DNA from: Nocardiopsis sp. ATB16-24
Lineage (GTDB): Bacteria > Actinomycetota > Actinomycetes > Streptosporangiales > Streptosporangiaceae
Direction: 5' to 3'
Length of the DNA: 64,000 nucleotides
Assembly (NCBI RefSeq): GCF_030271535.1
Contig: NZ_JASCXJ010000003.1
Coordinates: forward strand, 62,001-126,000
Both the position numbers and the translations under genes were made by a program. Under the pieces are notes generated by a model. It searched no databases. It saw only the letters and a list, made by a program, of their open reading frames with translations, and was not told where the DNA came from. This document shows positions 24,174-31,645 of this stretch, one piece after another. Each line of letters opens with the position of its first letter. Within the stretch, counting starts at the first letter, position 1.

Positions 24174-25574
24174 GTGAGTCTGCGCTTCTATGACACCAGT
24201 GCCCGACAGGTCCGCGAGTTCGTCCCCCTGCGTGAGGGGACCGCGTCCCTGTACCTGTGTGGTGCCACGGTGCAGGCACCGCCGCACATCGGGCACATCC
24301 GGTCCGGAGTGAACTTCGACATCCTGCGACGCTGGATGACGCATCTGGGGTACGACGTCGTCTTCTGCCGCAACGTCACCGACATCGACGACAAGATCAT
24401 CAACGTGGCGGCGGCCGAGGGCGTGCCGTGGTGGCGGGTCAGCGAACGCAACCAGCGGGCGTTCACCCACGCCTACGAGACACTGGGCTGCCTGCCGCCC
24501 ACCGTCGAGCCGCGGGCCACCGGGCACGTGCCCGAGATGATCGAGCTCATGCACCGCCTCATCGACGCGGGCCACGCCTACGCCGCCGACGACGGTTCCG
24601 GTGACGTCTACTTCGACGTACGCTCCTACCCGCCCTACGGCGAACTGTCCAACCAGCGCCTGGACCAGGTCGTGGAGTCGGCCGACTCCGACCCGGGCCG
24701 GAGCAAGCGCGACCCCCGGGACTTCGCCCTGTGGAAGGGCGCCAAGCCGGGCGAGCCCAGTTGGGACACACCGTGGGGACGCGGGCGCCCCGGCTGGCAC
24801 CTGGAGTGCTCGGCGATGGCCACCAAGTACCTGGGGCCGGGCTTCGACATCCACGGTGGAGGCCTGGACCTGGTCTTCCCCCACCACGAGAACGAACTCG
24901 CCCAGTCCCGTGCCGCCGGTGACGGTTTCGCCCAGTACTGGCTGCACAACGGGATGCTCGCCGTCGGGGGCGAGAAGATGAGCAAGTCGCTGGGCAACTC
25001 CCTGCTCATCCCCCAGATGGTGCAGAAGGTCCGTCCGGTGGAGCTTCGGTACTACCTGGCCCAGGTCCACTACCGCTCGATCATCGACTACTCCGACGAG
25101 GCCCTCCAGGAGGCGGCCACCGCCTACCAGCGCGTCGAGGGCTTTCTCACCAGGGCGAGCGAGGTGCTGGGCGGGGTCGCGCCCGCCGCCGACGTGCCCG
25201 CCGAGTTCGCCTCCGCGCTCAACGACGACATCGGGGTCTCCCAGGCCCTGGCCGTCGTGCACGGTCACGTCCGCGAGGGGAACACGGCCCTGGCCGCGGG
25301 AGGCAAGGAGAAGGCCGCGGAGATCGCCGCCGAGCTGCGCACCATGCTCGGTGTCCTGGGTCTGGACCCGCTCAGCGAGCAGTGGACCGGCGGAGAGCAG
25401 GGGCTGAGAGAGGTCGTGGACGCCCTTGTCGCGGTCGCCCTGGAGCAGCGACAGGCGGCCCGTGTCCGCAAGGACTACGCGGCGGCCGACGCGATCCGCG
25501 ACCAGCTCGTCCAGGCGGGCATCGTGGTCGAGGACACCCCGGAGGGACCTCGTTGGGAGCTGCGTCGCGGCTGA
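24174..25574 (+). CDS. cysS: Cysteine--tRNA ligase
   Basis: Protein of 466 residues, class I aminoacyl-tRNA synthetase charging tRNA-Cys. HIGH motif at 38-41 in [15 protein letters not shown], zinc ligands including CGATV and [15 protein letters not shown] motif in [12 protein letters not shown], and a C-terminal anticodon region. MshC, the mycothiol paralogue, is shorter and lacks the C-terminal region, so this is CysS. The GTG at 24174 is preferred over an in-frame start at 24141 because the -10 box sits between them. rlmB follows, as in many actinobacteria. Confidence 0.96.
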   Translation: MSLRFYDTSARQVREFVPLREGTASLYLCGATVQAPPHIGHIRSGVNFDILRRWMTHLGYDVVFCRNVTDIDDKIINVAAAEGVPWWRVSERNQRAFTHAYETLGCLPPTVEPRATGHVPEMIELMHRLIDAGHAYAADDGSGDVYFDVRSYPPYGELSNQRLDQVVESADSDPGRSKRDPRDFALWKGAKPGEPSWDTPWGRGRPGWHLECSAMATKYLGPGFDIHGGGLDLVFPHHENELAQSRAAGDGFAQYWLHNGMLAVGGEKMSKSLGNSLLIPQMVQKVRPVELRYYLAQVHYRSIIDYSDEALQEAATAYQRVEGFLTRASEVLGGVAPAADVPAEFASALNDDIGVSQALAVVHGHVREGNTALAAGGKEKAAEIAAELRTMLGVLGLDPLSEQWTGGEQGLREVVDALVAVALEQRQAARVRKDYAAADAIRDQLVQAGIVVEDTPEGPRWELRRG

Positions 25575-25706
25575 CCCGACGTGCGCGGTGGCCGGACGGC
25601 CCTATTGTGGGAGTTCGCCGCCGCGCTCACGTCGGTCGGCGACATTCCACCAGCCGGACGCCTCCGCTTCCGGCATGCCCGCGACACGTACGGGGAGGCG
25701 GCGACC

Positions 25707-26678
25707 ATGCCGGCGAAGAAGAGTAAGAAGGGCCCGACCAAGGGCAGCGGCGGCAAGGGCCGTCGTGCCCTGGAGGGAAAGAGCGGCACTCTGCCCGCCG
25801 AGCAGAGGCACTGGTACAAGGACAAACAACGGGCCAAGGCGGCCCGCCGGCCCGGCCCCGCCGGCGCGCCGGCGGCGGCCGGGCAGGGCGGTGAACGCCG
25901 CCGAACGGACTCCGACCTCCTGGTCGGACGCAATCCGGTGGTGGAGGCGCTGCGCGCGGGCGTGCCCGCCGCCCGCCTGTTCCTGGTCAACAGCCTCGAC
26001 CCCGACGACCGGGTCAACGAGGCCGCCCGGATCGCGGGTGAGCGCGGGGTGGAGGTGCTGGAGGTCACCCGCGCCGAACTCGACCGCCGCTGTGACAGCA
26101 ACGGCCAGCCCGGTGCGGCCCACCAGGGGATCGCGCTCCAGGTACGCCCCTATCGGTACCGGACGCCGGAGGACCTGCTCGACACCGCGCTGAGGTCGGA
26201 CGCCCCGCCGCTGCTCGTGGCGCTGGACGGGGTCACCGACCCGCACAACCTGGGCGCCATCGTGCGCTCGGCCGCGGCGTTCGGCGCCCACGGCCTGGTC
26301 ATCCCCGAACGACGTTCGGCCGGGGTCAACATGACCGCCTGGAAGACCTCTGCGGGCACCCTGGCCCGCCTGCCCGTGGCCCAGGCCACCAACTTGACCC
26401 GGACCCTGGAGGGTTTCAAGAAGGCGGGCGTGTTCGTCGTCGGCCTCGACGCCGGAGGCGAGACCCCCGTCCCCGACCTGGAACTGGCCACCGGTCCGCT
26501 GGCGCTCGTGGTGGGCTCCGAGGGGCGGGGCCTGTCCCGACTGGTGCGGGAGACCTGTGACGTGGTCGCGAGCATCCCCATCGGTGACACCGAGTCCCTG
26601 AACGCCTCCGTGGCCGCGGGCGTGTCCCTCTACGAGGTGGCGCGACGCCGGGCCGCGGACACGGGACAGGGGGCCTGA
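25707..26678 (+). CDS. rlmB: 23S rRNA (guanosine-2251-2'-O)-methyltransferase family protein
   Basis: Protein of 323 residues. A lysine-rich N-terminal extension (MPAKKSKKGPTKG) precedes the substrate-binding domain (DLLVGRNPVVEALRAG) and a SPOUT methyltransferase domain with the knotted SAM site: VTDPHNLGAIVRSAAAFG, LALVVGSEGRGLSRLV and SLNASVAAGVSLYEVARRR. It methylates the peptidyl-transferase-loop guanosine of 23S rRNA; other TrmH-type substrates cannot be excluded by eye. ATG 25707 follows GGGGAGG and fits the usual N-terminus; the frame is open further upstream without support. Confidence 0.93.
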   Translation: MPAKKSKKGPTKGSGGKGRRALEGKSGTLPAEQRHWYKDKQRAKAARRPGPAGAPAAAGQGGERRRTDSDLLVGRNPVVEALRAGVPAARLFLVNSLDPDDRVNEAARIAGERGVEVLEVTRAELDRRCDSNGQPGAAHQGIALQVRPYRYRTPEDLLDTALRSDAPPLLVALDGVTDPHNLGAIVRSAAAFGAHGLVIPERRSAGVNMTAWKTSAGTLARLPVAQATNLTRTLEGFKKAGVFVVGLDAGGETPVPDLELATGPLALVVGSEGRGLSRLVRETCDVVASIPIGDTESLNASVAAGVSLYEVARRRAADTGQGA

Positions 26679-26752
26679 CCACCTGTTTTCCCCTCGGCGT
26701 CCGGGGTAGCTGTGCGGCTACGTTCTCCGCAGAGGAAGTGCAGGTGAGTCAC

Positions 26753-26971
26753 ATGTCGGCGGAAAGGATGACGCCTCCCCTGCCCGACTACGAGGACCTG
26801 TCGTACCGGGACCTGGAGGAGCGCGTGCGTTCCCTTTCCTCGGAACGGCTGCGCGAGCTGATCGCCTACGAGCAGAGCCACGCCGACCGCATGGAGGTCC
26901 TGGAGCTCCTCCAGGACCGGTTGACGCGGGCACGGGACACCGATTCCGGAGACGGGTCCGCCCCTCCCTGA
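26753..26971 (+). CDS. Small helical protein (DUF8129-like)
   Basis: About 72 residues. The core YEDLSYRDLEERVRSL followed by LRELIAYEQSHADRMEVL and LEDRLTR-type residues is a three-helix motif I recognise as a small actinobacterial domain often annotated DUF8129, found alone or at protein C-termini. ATG 26753 has an AGGTGAG box; a GTG five codons earlier (26738) is also possible. It stands alone between rlmB and the topoisomerase gene. Function unknown. Confidence 0.65.
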   Translation: MSAERMTPPLPDYEDLSYRDLEERVRSLSSERLRELIAYEQSHADRMEVLELLQDRLTRARDTDSGDGSAPP

Positions 26972-27021
26972 AGGCTCACTCGTCCCGGGACGACCACGGT
27001 CACGCGTGACGGGGGCACGGC

Positions 27022-28038
27022 ATGAGACTGCGGCGCAGCGATCCCGCCTCTCCGGGCATCACCCGCGTGCGGCACGGGCGGGGCTTTCGCTATCTCGACC
27101 CCGAGGGAAGGCCGGTCACCGATCCCGAGCACGTGCGAAGGATCAAGGCGCTCGTCGTGCCGCCCGCCTGGCGCGACGTGTGGATCTGTGCCTTCCCCGA
27201 GGGCCACATCCAGGCCTGTGGCACCGATGACGCGGGCCGACGCCAGTACATCTACCACCCCGAGTGGCGACGCAGGAGCGACGAGGCCAAGTACGACAGC
27301 ATGCTCGACTTCGCGGAGCTGCTCCCCGGACTCAGGCGGACGGTGGCCGAGCACCTGCGCCTGCGTGGGCTGGTGCGCGAACGCGTCCTGGCGGCGGCCG
27401 TCCGGCTGGTCGACCTCGGTTTCCTGAGGTCGGGAGGGGACGCCTACGCCGCCCGGAACGACTCCTACGGTGTGGCGACCCTGTTGCGCGAGCACGTCCA
27501 CCGCAGCGGGGGCAAGGTCGTGTTCGAGTTCCCCGGCAAATCCGGCAGGGAGCATCGGGTGGAGTGCGCCGAGCCCGAGATCCTCCGCGTGATCACCGGC
27601 CTCCAGCGCGTGCGTTCGCCGGGACAGGACATCTTCGCCTATCGGGTCGAAGACGGTTGGCACGACGTGGACGGCGACGACCTCAACGCCTACCTGCGCG
27701 AGGTCACGGGGGAGGACCACACGGTCAAGGAGTTCCGCACCTGGCACGCCACGGTCCTGGCGGCGGTGGGGCTGGCGGTGGCGGTGCCGCCGGAGGACGA
27801 CGGGGCCCTGGCGAAGCTGAGGGCGCACGTGGTCCGTGAGGTGGCCGACTACCTGGGCAACACCGAGGCGGTGGCCCGCGGCTCCTACATCGACCCGCGG
27901 GTCTTCCACCTCCACGAGCGTGGCGTGACGATCGCCGCCTCACTGCCCGCCCTGGGCGACGAGGCGCTCACCGGAGAGCTCGCCACCCAGGGCGGTGTGG
28001 AGGAGGCGGTGCTGCGCATGTTGCGCGAGCACGGCTGA
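27022..28038 (+). CDS. DNA topoisomerase IB (poxvirus/eukaryotic type)
   Basis: Protein of 338 residues. The N-terminal domain (about 1-85) includes RGFRYLDPEGRPV and ALVVPPAWRDVWIC; the catalytic domain contains YDSMLDFAELLPGLRR, RNDSYGVATLLREHV, TVKEFRTWHATVLAA, and the active-site tyrosine in GNTEAVARGSYIDPRV. It relaxes supercoils through a 3'-phosphotyrosine intermediate. The eukaryotic-like enzyme is patchily distributed among bacteria. ATG 27022 has a GGGGGCACGG leader. Convergent with fdhA, only 3 nt between stops. Confidence 0.95.
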   Translation: MRLRRSDPASPGITRVRHGRGFRYLDPEGRPVTDPEHVRRIKALVVPPAWRDVWICAFPEGHIQACGTDDAGRRQYIYHPEWRRRSDEAKYDSMLDFAELLPGLRRTVAEHLRLRGLVRERVLAAAVRLVDLGFLRSGGDAYAARNDSYGVATLLREHVHRSGGKVVFEFPGKSGREHRVECAEPEILRVITGLQRVRSPGQDIFAYRVEDGWHDVDGDDLNAYLREVTGEDHTVKEFRTWHATVLAAVGLAVAVPPEDDGALAKLRAHVVREVADYLGNTEAVARGSYIDPRVFHLHERGVTIAASLPALGDEALTGELATQGGVEEAVLRMLREHG

Positions 28039-28041
28039 CCG

Positions 28042-29265
28042 TCAGCCTCCCGTGCCGAGGTAACCGTTCGGGTCGAGCACGTACTTGCTGGCCGCGCCCT
28101 TGTCGAAGGCCTGGTAGCCCTCGGGGGCCTCCTCCAGCGGGATCGTCACGGCGTTGACGGCCTTGGCGATCTGCACGCGGTCGTTCATGATCGCCCCCAT
28201 CAACTGCCGGTGGTACTTCATGACCGGGCACTGTCCGGTGAAGAAGGCGTGCGACTTGGACCAGCCCAGCCCGAACCGGAGCGACAGCGAGCCCTCCTTG
28301 GCGGCCTCGTCCGCGGCACCGGGGTCACCGGTCACGTACAGGCCGGGGATACCGATGGAGCCACCGGCCCTGGTCACGTTCATGGCGGTGTTCAGCACGC
28401 TGGCGGGCGCCTCCTTGTGGGCGTCCTCACCGGTTCCGTGGGCCTCGAACCCCACGGCGTCCACCGAGCAGTCCACCACGGGCTCGCCCAGGAGCTGGTC
28501 GATCTGCTCCGCGGGCTCGCCTTCGGAAATGTTGATGGTCTCGCAGCCGAAGCTGCGTGCCTGGGCCAGGCGCTCCTCCTTCATGTCGCCGACGATCACC
28601 ACCGCCGCGCCCAGAAGCTGGGCCGACACGGCGGCGGCCAGTCCCACGGGCCCGGCGCCGGCGATGTAGACGGTCGACCCCGTGCCGACACCCGCGGTGA
28701 CACAGCCGTGGTAGCCGGTCGGGAAGATGTCGGAGAGCATCGCCAGGTCGAGGATCTTCTCCATCGCCTTGTCGCGGTCCTCGAACTTCAGCAGGTTCCA
28801 GTCCGCGTAGGGCACCAGCGCGTACTGGGCCTGACCACCGACCCAGCCACCCATGTCCACGTAGCCGTACGCCGAACCCGGGCGGTCGGGGTTGACGTTG
28901 AGGCAGATCTCCGTCCGCCGCTCCTTGCAGTTACGACAGCGTCCGCAGGAGATGTTGAACGGCACCGATACGAGGTCACCGACCTTGATGTACTCGACGT
29001 CGGGTCCGGTCTCGACCACCTCGCCGGTCATCTCGTGCCCCAGGACCAGGCCCTCGGGTGCGGTGGTGCGCCCTCGCACCATGTGCTGGTCGCTACCGCA
29101 GATGTTGGTGGCGACCACCTTCAGGACCACTCCGTGTCCTACTTTGCGGCCTACGTTGGCGGGGTTGACCCCGGGACCGTCCTTGATCTCGAAGTCCGGG
29201 TAGTTGAGGTCCTCGACCTCGACCCTGCCCGTTCCGCGGTACACGACGCCTCTGTTGCCGGCCAT
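28042..29265 (-). CDS. fdhA: Glutathione-independent formaldehyde dehydrogenase (zinc MDR family)
   Basis: Protein of 407 residues. Catalytic zinc ligands are in NICGSDQHMVRG and LGHEMTGEV, the four structural-zinc cysteines in CGRCRNCKERRTEIC, and the NAD-binding glycines in VYIAGAGPVGLAAAVSAQ. The length and the internal DAVGFEAHGTG region match Pseudomonas-type FdhA, which oxidises formaldehyde with NAD without a thiol cofactor, and not the mycothiol-dependent enzyme. ATG 29265 follows GGGAAGGAC. A GC hairpin lies in its leader. Confidence 0.93.
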   Translation of the reverse strand: MAGNRGVVYRGTGRVEVEDLNYPDFEIKDGPGVNPANVGRKVGHGVVLKVVATNICGSDQHMVRGRTTAPEGLVLGHEMTGEVVETGPDVEYIKVGDLVSVPFNISCGRCRNCKERRTEICLNVNPDRPGSAYGYVDMGGWVGGQAQYALVPYADWNLLKFEDRDKAMEKILDLAMLSDIFPTGYHGCVTAGVGTGSTVYIAGAGPVGLAAAVSAQLLGAAVVIVGDMKEERLAQARSFGCETINISEGEPAEQIDQLLGEPVVDCSVDAVGFEAHGTGEDAHKEAPASVLNTAMNVTRAGGSIGIPGLYVTGDPGAADEAAKEGSLSLRFGLGWSKSHAFFTGQCPVMKYHRQLMGAIMNDRVQIAKAVNAVTIPLEEAPEGYQAFDKGAASKYVLDPNGYLGTGG

Positions 29266-29281
29266 GTCCTTCCCACCTCTC

Positions 29282-29299
29282 CGCCCCCGGGTGGGGGCG
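29282..29299 (-). promoter_or_regulatory. Hairpin in fdhA leader
   Basis: CGCCCCC/GGGGGCG stem with a 4-nt loop, 17 nt before the fdhA start and just upstream of its ribosome binding site. It may tune translation, or may be a remnant terminator for minus-strand read-through. Confidence 0.35.
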
Positions 29300-29443
29300 T
29301 TTGCCTCCCCCTATCCGGGTGGAGCGGTGGCTAATCGGACGAAATGTACCTTCTGTCACGATCTTTGCCCGGGTGGCGTGGTGAGTGCGACGGGGATCCG
29401 AGTAGGCCTGACGGCTCCGGACCCGGTACCATCTCGGTGGGAC

Positions 29444-29463
29444 GTGGCCATGACCATGGCCAC
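29444..29463. repeat. Perfect palindrome just upstream of tRNA-Thr
   Basis: GTGGCCATG (29444-29452), centre AC, CATGGCCAC (29455-29463): 9-bp arms, no mismatch, 8 nt before the tRNA gene. It could be an operator or part of the primary-transcript leader. Confidence 0.6.
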
Positions 29464-29471
29464 GAAGGCCC

Positions 29472-29544
29472 GCCAGCGTAGCTCAATTGGCAGAGCAATC
29501 GCCTTGTAAGCGATAGGTTAGGGGTTCAAGTCCCCTCGCTGGCT
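29472..29544 (+). tRNA. tRNA-Thr (anticodon TGT)
   Basis: 73-nt cloverleaf. Acceptor GCCAGCG/CGCTGGC with discriminator T, D-arm GCTC...GAGC, anticodon stem ATCGC/GCGAT with loop CTTGTAA (anticodon TGT at 29505-29507), and T-arm AGGGG-TTCAAGT-CCCCT. Two of the CCA bases (CC) are encoded, followed by G. It stands alone; the 2 kb downstream carries small accessory genes and a gene remnant, so it may be an integration site. Confidence 0.95.
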
Positions 29545-29709
29545 CCGAGAAGCGGTGAAGGCGCAGGTCACCGCGCCGAACGAACGGCCACCAAGGAAAC
29601 TCCCGGGTGGCCGTCGCGCACTCGTTCAGGCTTCAGACCTATCGCCTTTCGACGCCGATGATCCCTTTCCCAGGGCCGAGCACGCCCACCTTCCTCAGCC
29701 CGTCCGACC

Positions 29710-29799
29710 GTGTTCCGAGAAGGTCGCGGACACCGCTTCGTCGCCGAACACCTTCTGGCCGACGGTTGGGCGTGGTGGTTCAACGTCGGGGACTCCTGA
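29710..29799 (+). pseudogene. Possible remnant of a gene's 3' end
   Basis: One frame reads FREGRGHRFVAEHLLADG followed by WAWWFNVGDS and TGA at 29797-29799. The composition (aromatic, ordered polar residues) looks like real protein while the other frames look random, but there is no start codon with a ribosome binding site, only a GTG at 29710. Low confidence; family unknown. Confidence 0.2.
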
Positions 29800-29860
29800 A
29801 CCTACCGGCTGACGGGTGAGCGCCCGGTCCAGTTGACCGAGGACGACTCGCCCCCACCGG

Positions 29861-29887
29861 AGCCCCCACGGTTCGGTCGTGGGGGCT
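29861..29887. terminator. Strong hairpin downstream of the HicA-like module
   Basis: 10-bp perfect stem AGCCCCCACG (29861-29870)/CGTGGGGGCT (29878-29887), 7-nt loop GTTCGGT. It is placed 79 nt after the stop of the minus-strand two-gene unit and could also end transcription from the tRNA side. Confidence 0.65.
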
Positions 29888-29965
29888 GCCTTGTCGAGGG
29901 TCGGGCCGCTTGTCGAGGGTTACGCGAGGGTGGCGAGCAGCGGGGCGCTTTCGTTGGATTCGGAG

Positions 29966-30316
29966 TCAGGCGGACGTCAGGTCCGACAGGGAACCCGTCT
30001 GGCCCTCCATCCGATCCACGGTGGGCCATCGTGGTGTCCCGGCGCCGGCCGCATGCAACGCCGTGCGCAGCACCGCGGAGGCCTTCGCCGAGGCCTCGAC
30101 CGGGTCGTCGGTCCTGACGATGATCTCCACGGTGAACAGGAGTCTGTCGGCATCGCTGCTCACCGTGGAGTCGGTGATGGTGCTGTCGCACTCCTCCAGC
30201 GTCATCAGCTCGTCCAACAGCCGAGCGGCGTAGTCGTGGAACTCGTCCTGGCCGACCGGATGGGAGAAGCTGACGTGAAGGTCGGTCCCCACCATCATCG
30301 CGAGTCGACTCGTCAC
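29966..30316 (-). CDS. Partner protein of the HicA-like gene, ferredoxin-like fold suspected
   Basis: Protein of 116 residues, unrecognised family. The alternation TDLHVSFSHPV / EFHDYAARLLDELMTLEE / STITDSTVSSDA / RLLFTVEIIVRT / PVEASAKASAVLRTALHAAG suggests beta-alpha-beta-beta-alpha-beta, an ACT/ferredoxin-like layout. GTG 30316 overlaps the preceding stop by four bases (GTGA) and is preceded by GAAGGAGGAGG, so synthesis is coupled to the upstream CPCG protein. That coupling and the sizes are like those of toxin-antitoxin pairs; which would be the antitoxin is unknown. Confidence 0.6.
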   Translation of the reverse strand: MTSRLAMMVGTDLHVSFSHPVGQDEFHDYAARLLDELMTLEECDSTITDSTVSSDADRLLFTVEIIVRTDDPVEASAKASAVLRTALHAAGAGTPRWPTVDRMEGQTGSLSDLTSA

Positions 30317-30561
30317 CGGTCCTCCTCCTTCATGCACCTCTGCCGCTTGGCCCACCGGATGCTCTCCTGGAAGTACCTGGGGTTTCCCGGAGTGAGGTGG
30401 ATCGACCTGGCGTGGCTGCCACAGGGGCACTTGACCCTGTAGTACTTGGGAGGATCCTCGATCTTCCATCCCATGGCGTCGAATTCCTCCAGGGCCTTCT
30501 GCCCGTCCGGCTTCTGGTGCCTCTTCCAGTACCCCAACCGCGCCGCCCAAGGTTCCCTCAT
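30313..30561 (-). CDS. Small CPCGxH protein, HicA-like candidate
   Basis: Protein of 82 residues: an amphipathic N-terminus (KALEEFDAMGWKIEDPPKYY), then RVKCPCGSHARSIHLTPGNPRYF and a basic C-terminal helix. The pattern of a short domain, a CxCGxH motif followed by a strand with HLTP.NP and a helix resembles HicA-like dsRNA-binding mRNA interferases, in which the histidine is catalytic; this is inference from motif order only. ATG 30561 follows no good Shine-Dalgarno, and an AGAGT-TTC-ACTCT inverted repeat lies 17 nt upstream. First gene of a two-gene overlapping unit near tRNA-Thr. Confidence 0.55.
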   Translation of the reverse strand: MREPWAARLGYWKRHQKPDGQKALEEFDAMGWKIEDPPKYYRVKCPCGSHARSIHLTPGNPRYFQESIRWAKRQRCMKEEDR

Positions 30562-30577
30562 TATGTACCCGCTGTCG

Positions 30578-30590
30578 AGAGTGAAACTCT
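30578..30590. promoter_or_regulatory. Operator-like inverted repeat upstream of the HicA-like gene
   Basis: AGAGT-GAA-ACTCT (plus strand), 17 nt before the ATG at 30561 and overlapping a possible -10 (TAGAGT). It may be the site of autoregulation typical of small two-gene modules. Confidence 0.35.
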
Positions 30591-30675
30591 AACCTTCGCC
30601 CAACTCACACACAGGCGAACAGCGGAACCGTTCTCAAGCGGTCACCGAACCCCGACCCACTTCGACGCCGGTTCG

Positions 30676-30731
30676 CCGCCCCTCTCGTGGGAAGGGGCGG
30701 GGTCCTTTCTCCTCTCCGGGTAGAGGACCCC
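30676..30731. repeat. Two overlapping, mutually exclusive hairpins
   Basis: Hairpin A: CCGCCCCT (30676-30683)/AGGGGCGG (30693-30700). Hairpin B: GGGGTCCT (30699-30706)/AGGACCCC (30724-30731). They share bases 30699-30700. They lie between the DUF397 gene and the HicA-like unit and may be stacked terminators or an attenuator. Confidence 0.45.
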
Positions 30732-30763
30732 ACGGTTTCGGTCACCCGACCACCGTGGACCCA

Positions 30764-30834
30764 CCGGGCCAGTGACCAAGCGGGTGGTGCGCGGTGCGGT
30801 GAGCCACGTCGGCCCCGTGGGGTCACCGGCCCGG
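30764..30834. terminator. Long-range inverted repeat after the DUF397 gene
   Basis: CCGGGCCAGTGACC (30764-30777) and GGTCACCGGCCCGG (30821-30834) pair at 13 of 14 positions across a 43-nt loop, starting 13 nt after the DUF397 stop on the minus strand. Confidence 0.45.
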
Positions 30835-30847
30835 GTGTCGCAGTTCC

Positions 30848-31063
30848 TCAGTCGGCGGGGAGAGGCACGCTGGGAAGGCGTCCAGGGGCCTTCTCGCCGT
30901 TGACGACCTGGTTCAGGAAGCTCTCCCATTCGGCATGGGGAACGGTGATCGTGGGGCCCTGGGACTCCCTGGTGTCACCGATCTCCACCATGCCCTTGCG
31001 TGGGACGCGGACCTGGACGCACCCCTGCGGGTTGCTGCTGTAGCTGGACTTCCTCCACCTCAT
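30848..31063 (-). CDS. DUF397 domain protein
   Basis: Protein of 71 residues: MRWRKSSYSSNPQGCVQV, then VEIGDTRESQGP and VPHAEWESFLNQVV, the DUF397 core. These small proteins normally follow an XRE-type regulator with DUF5753 and modulate it in streptomycete development. Here no helix-turn-helix gene is adjacent (the nearest codirectional gene encodes a DUF1918 protein), so it is an orphan copy. ATG 31063 has GAGGAGGGG just upstream. Confidence 0.9.
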   Translation of the reverse strand: MRWRKSSYSSNPQGCVQVRVPRKGMVEIGDTRESQGPTITVPHAEWESFLNQVVNGEKAPGRLPSVPLPAD

Positions 31064-31218
31064 GGGCCCCTCCTCGGCGCCGCCGGGGTACCTCGGTAGC
31101 CGCGAGGTGCCCCGTCCGGCGGGCAGTGACGTCTCGTGGGGCGGCGGGCGTCGTGCCCGCCGCAGTGTCGACCCCGGCTTCGGCCGGATCGCGCTTCGGA
31201 TGGAAGGTCTGAGGATGC

Positions 31219-31413
31219 TCAGTCCACCGGGTGCCGGGGTTCCACCACCGTGTTGGGTCCCGGGTAGATGAGCTTTTCCTCCCCGTCGGGGAACCGCACC
31301 ACGTACGGCGGTCCGTTGTCGGCTCCGCGTACCTCCACGATCTCCCCGGTGTGCTTCCCGTCGGTGCTGGTGACCCCGTGCGTGTGCACGTAGTCGCCGA
31401 TGGACGCCCGCAT
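31219..31413 (-). CDS. DUF1918 domain protein
   Basis: Protein of 64 residues consisting of one small beta-barrel: MRASIGDYVHTHG, HTGEIVEVRG, PPYVVRFPDGEEKLIYPGPNTVVEP. This matches DUF1918, an SH3-like domain common in actinobacteria. ATG 31413 is chosen over an in-frame start nine codons earlier because of the GGGGGA box and family N-terminus. Function unknown. Confidence 0.88.
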   Translation of the reverse strand: MRASIGDYVHTHGVTSTDGKHTGEIVEVRGADNGPPYVVRFPDGEEKLIYPGPNTVVEPRHPVD

Positions 31414-31609
31414 GGCTCCCCCGTTCCTCGCTGGTCGCATCGGTCGCGAACGGGGGTCTACCCGGGAGGCGGGTCCGGTGAAACGGGACCCGTCCAGGCT
31501 CGACCCCCCGGGGGGGAGTGGCCATAGGACGTGGCGGCGTGCGTTTCGGTTGCGGGAGGGGGAGGCCCGCCCCGGCGGACCGGGGTTCGCGGCGTCGTCA
31601 CCACCGGCA

Positions 31610-31639
31610 TGGACAACCCCCGAACGACTCCCTTACCGT
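31610..31639 (+). promoter_or_regulatory. Promoter of the SDR gene (leaderless)
   Basis: TGGACA (31610-31615), 18-nt spacer, TACCGT (31634-31639), then 6 nt to the ATG at 31646. Confidence 0.5.
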
Positions 31640-31645
31640 GTCGCA

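Larger units (their letters stand above)
29545..29965. other. Gene-poor region downstream of tRNA-Thr
   Basis: 421 bases without an intact gene. It contains a 29-codon protein-like tail (29710-29799) that may be a gene remnant and a strong hairpin (29861-29887). The sequence immediately after the tRNA does not visibly repeat the tRNA 3' end nearby, so no attachment-site duplication was seen. Confidence 0.5.
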
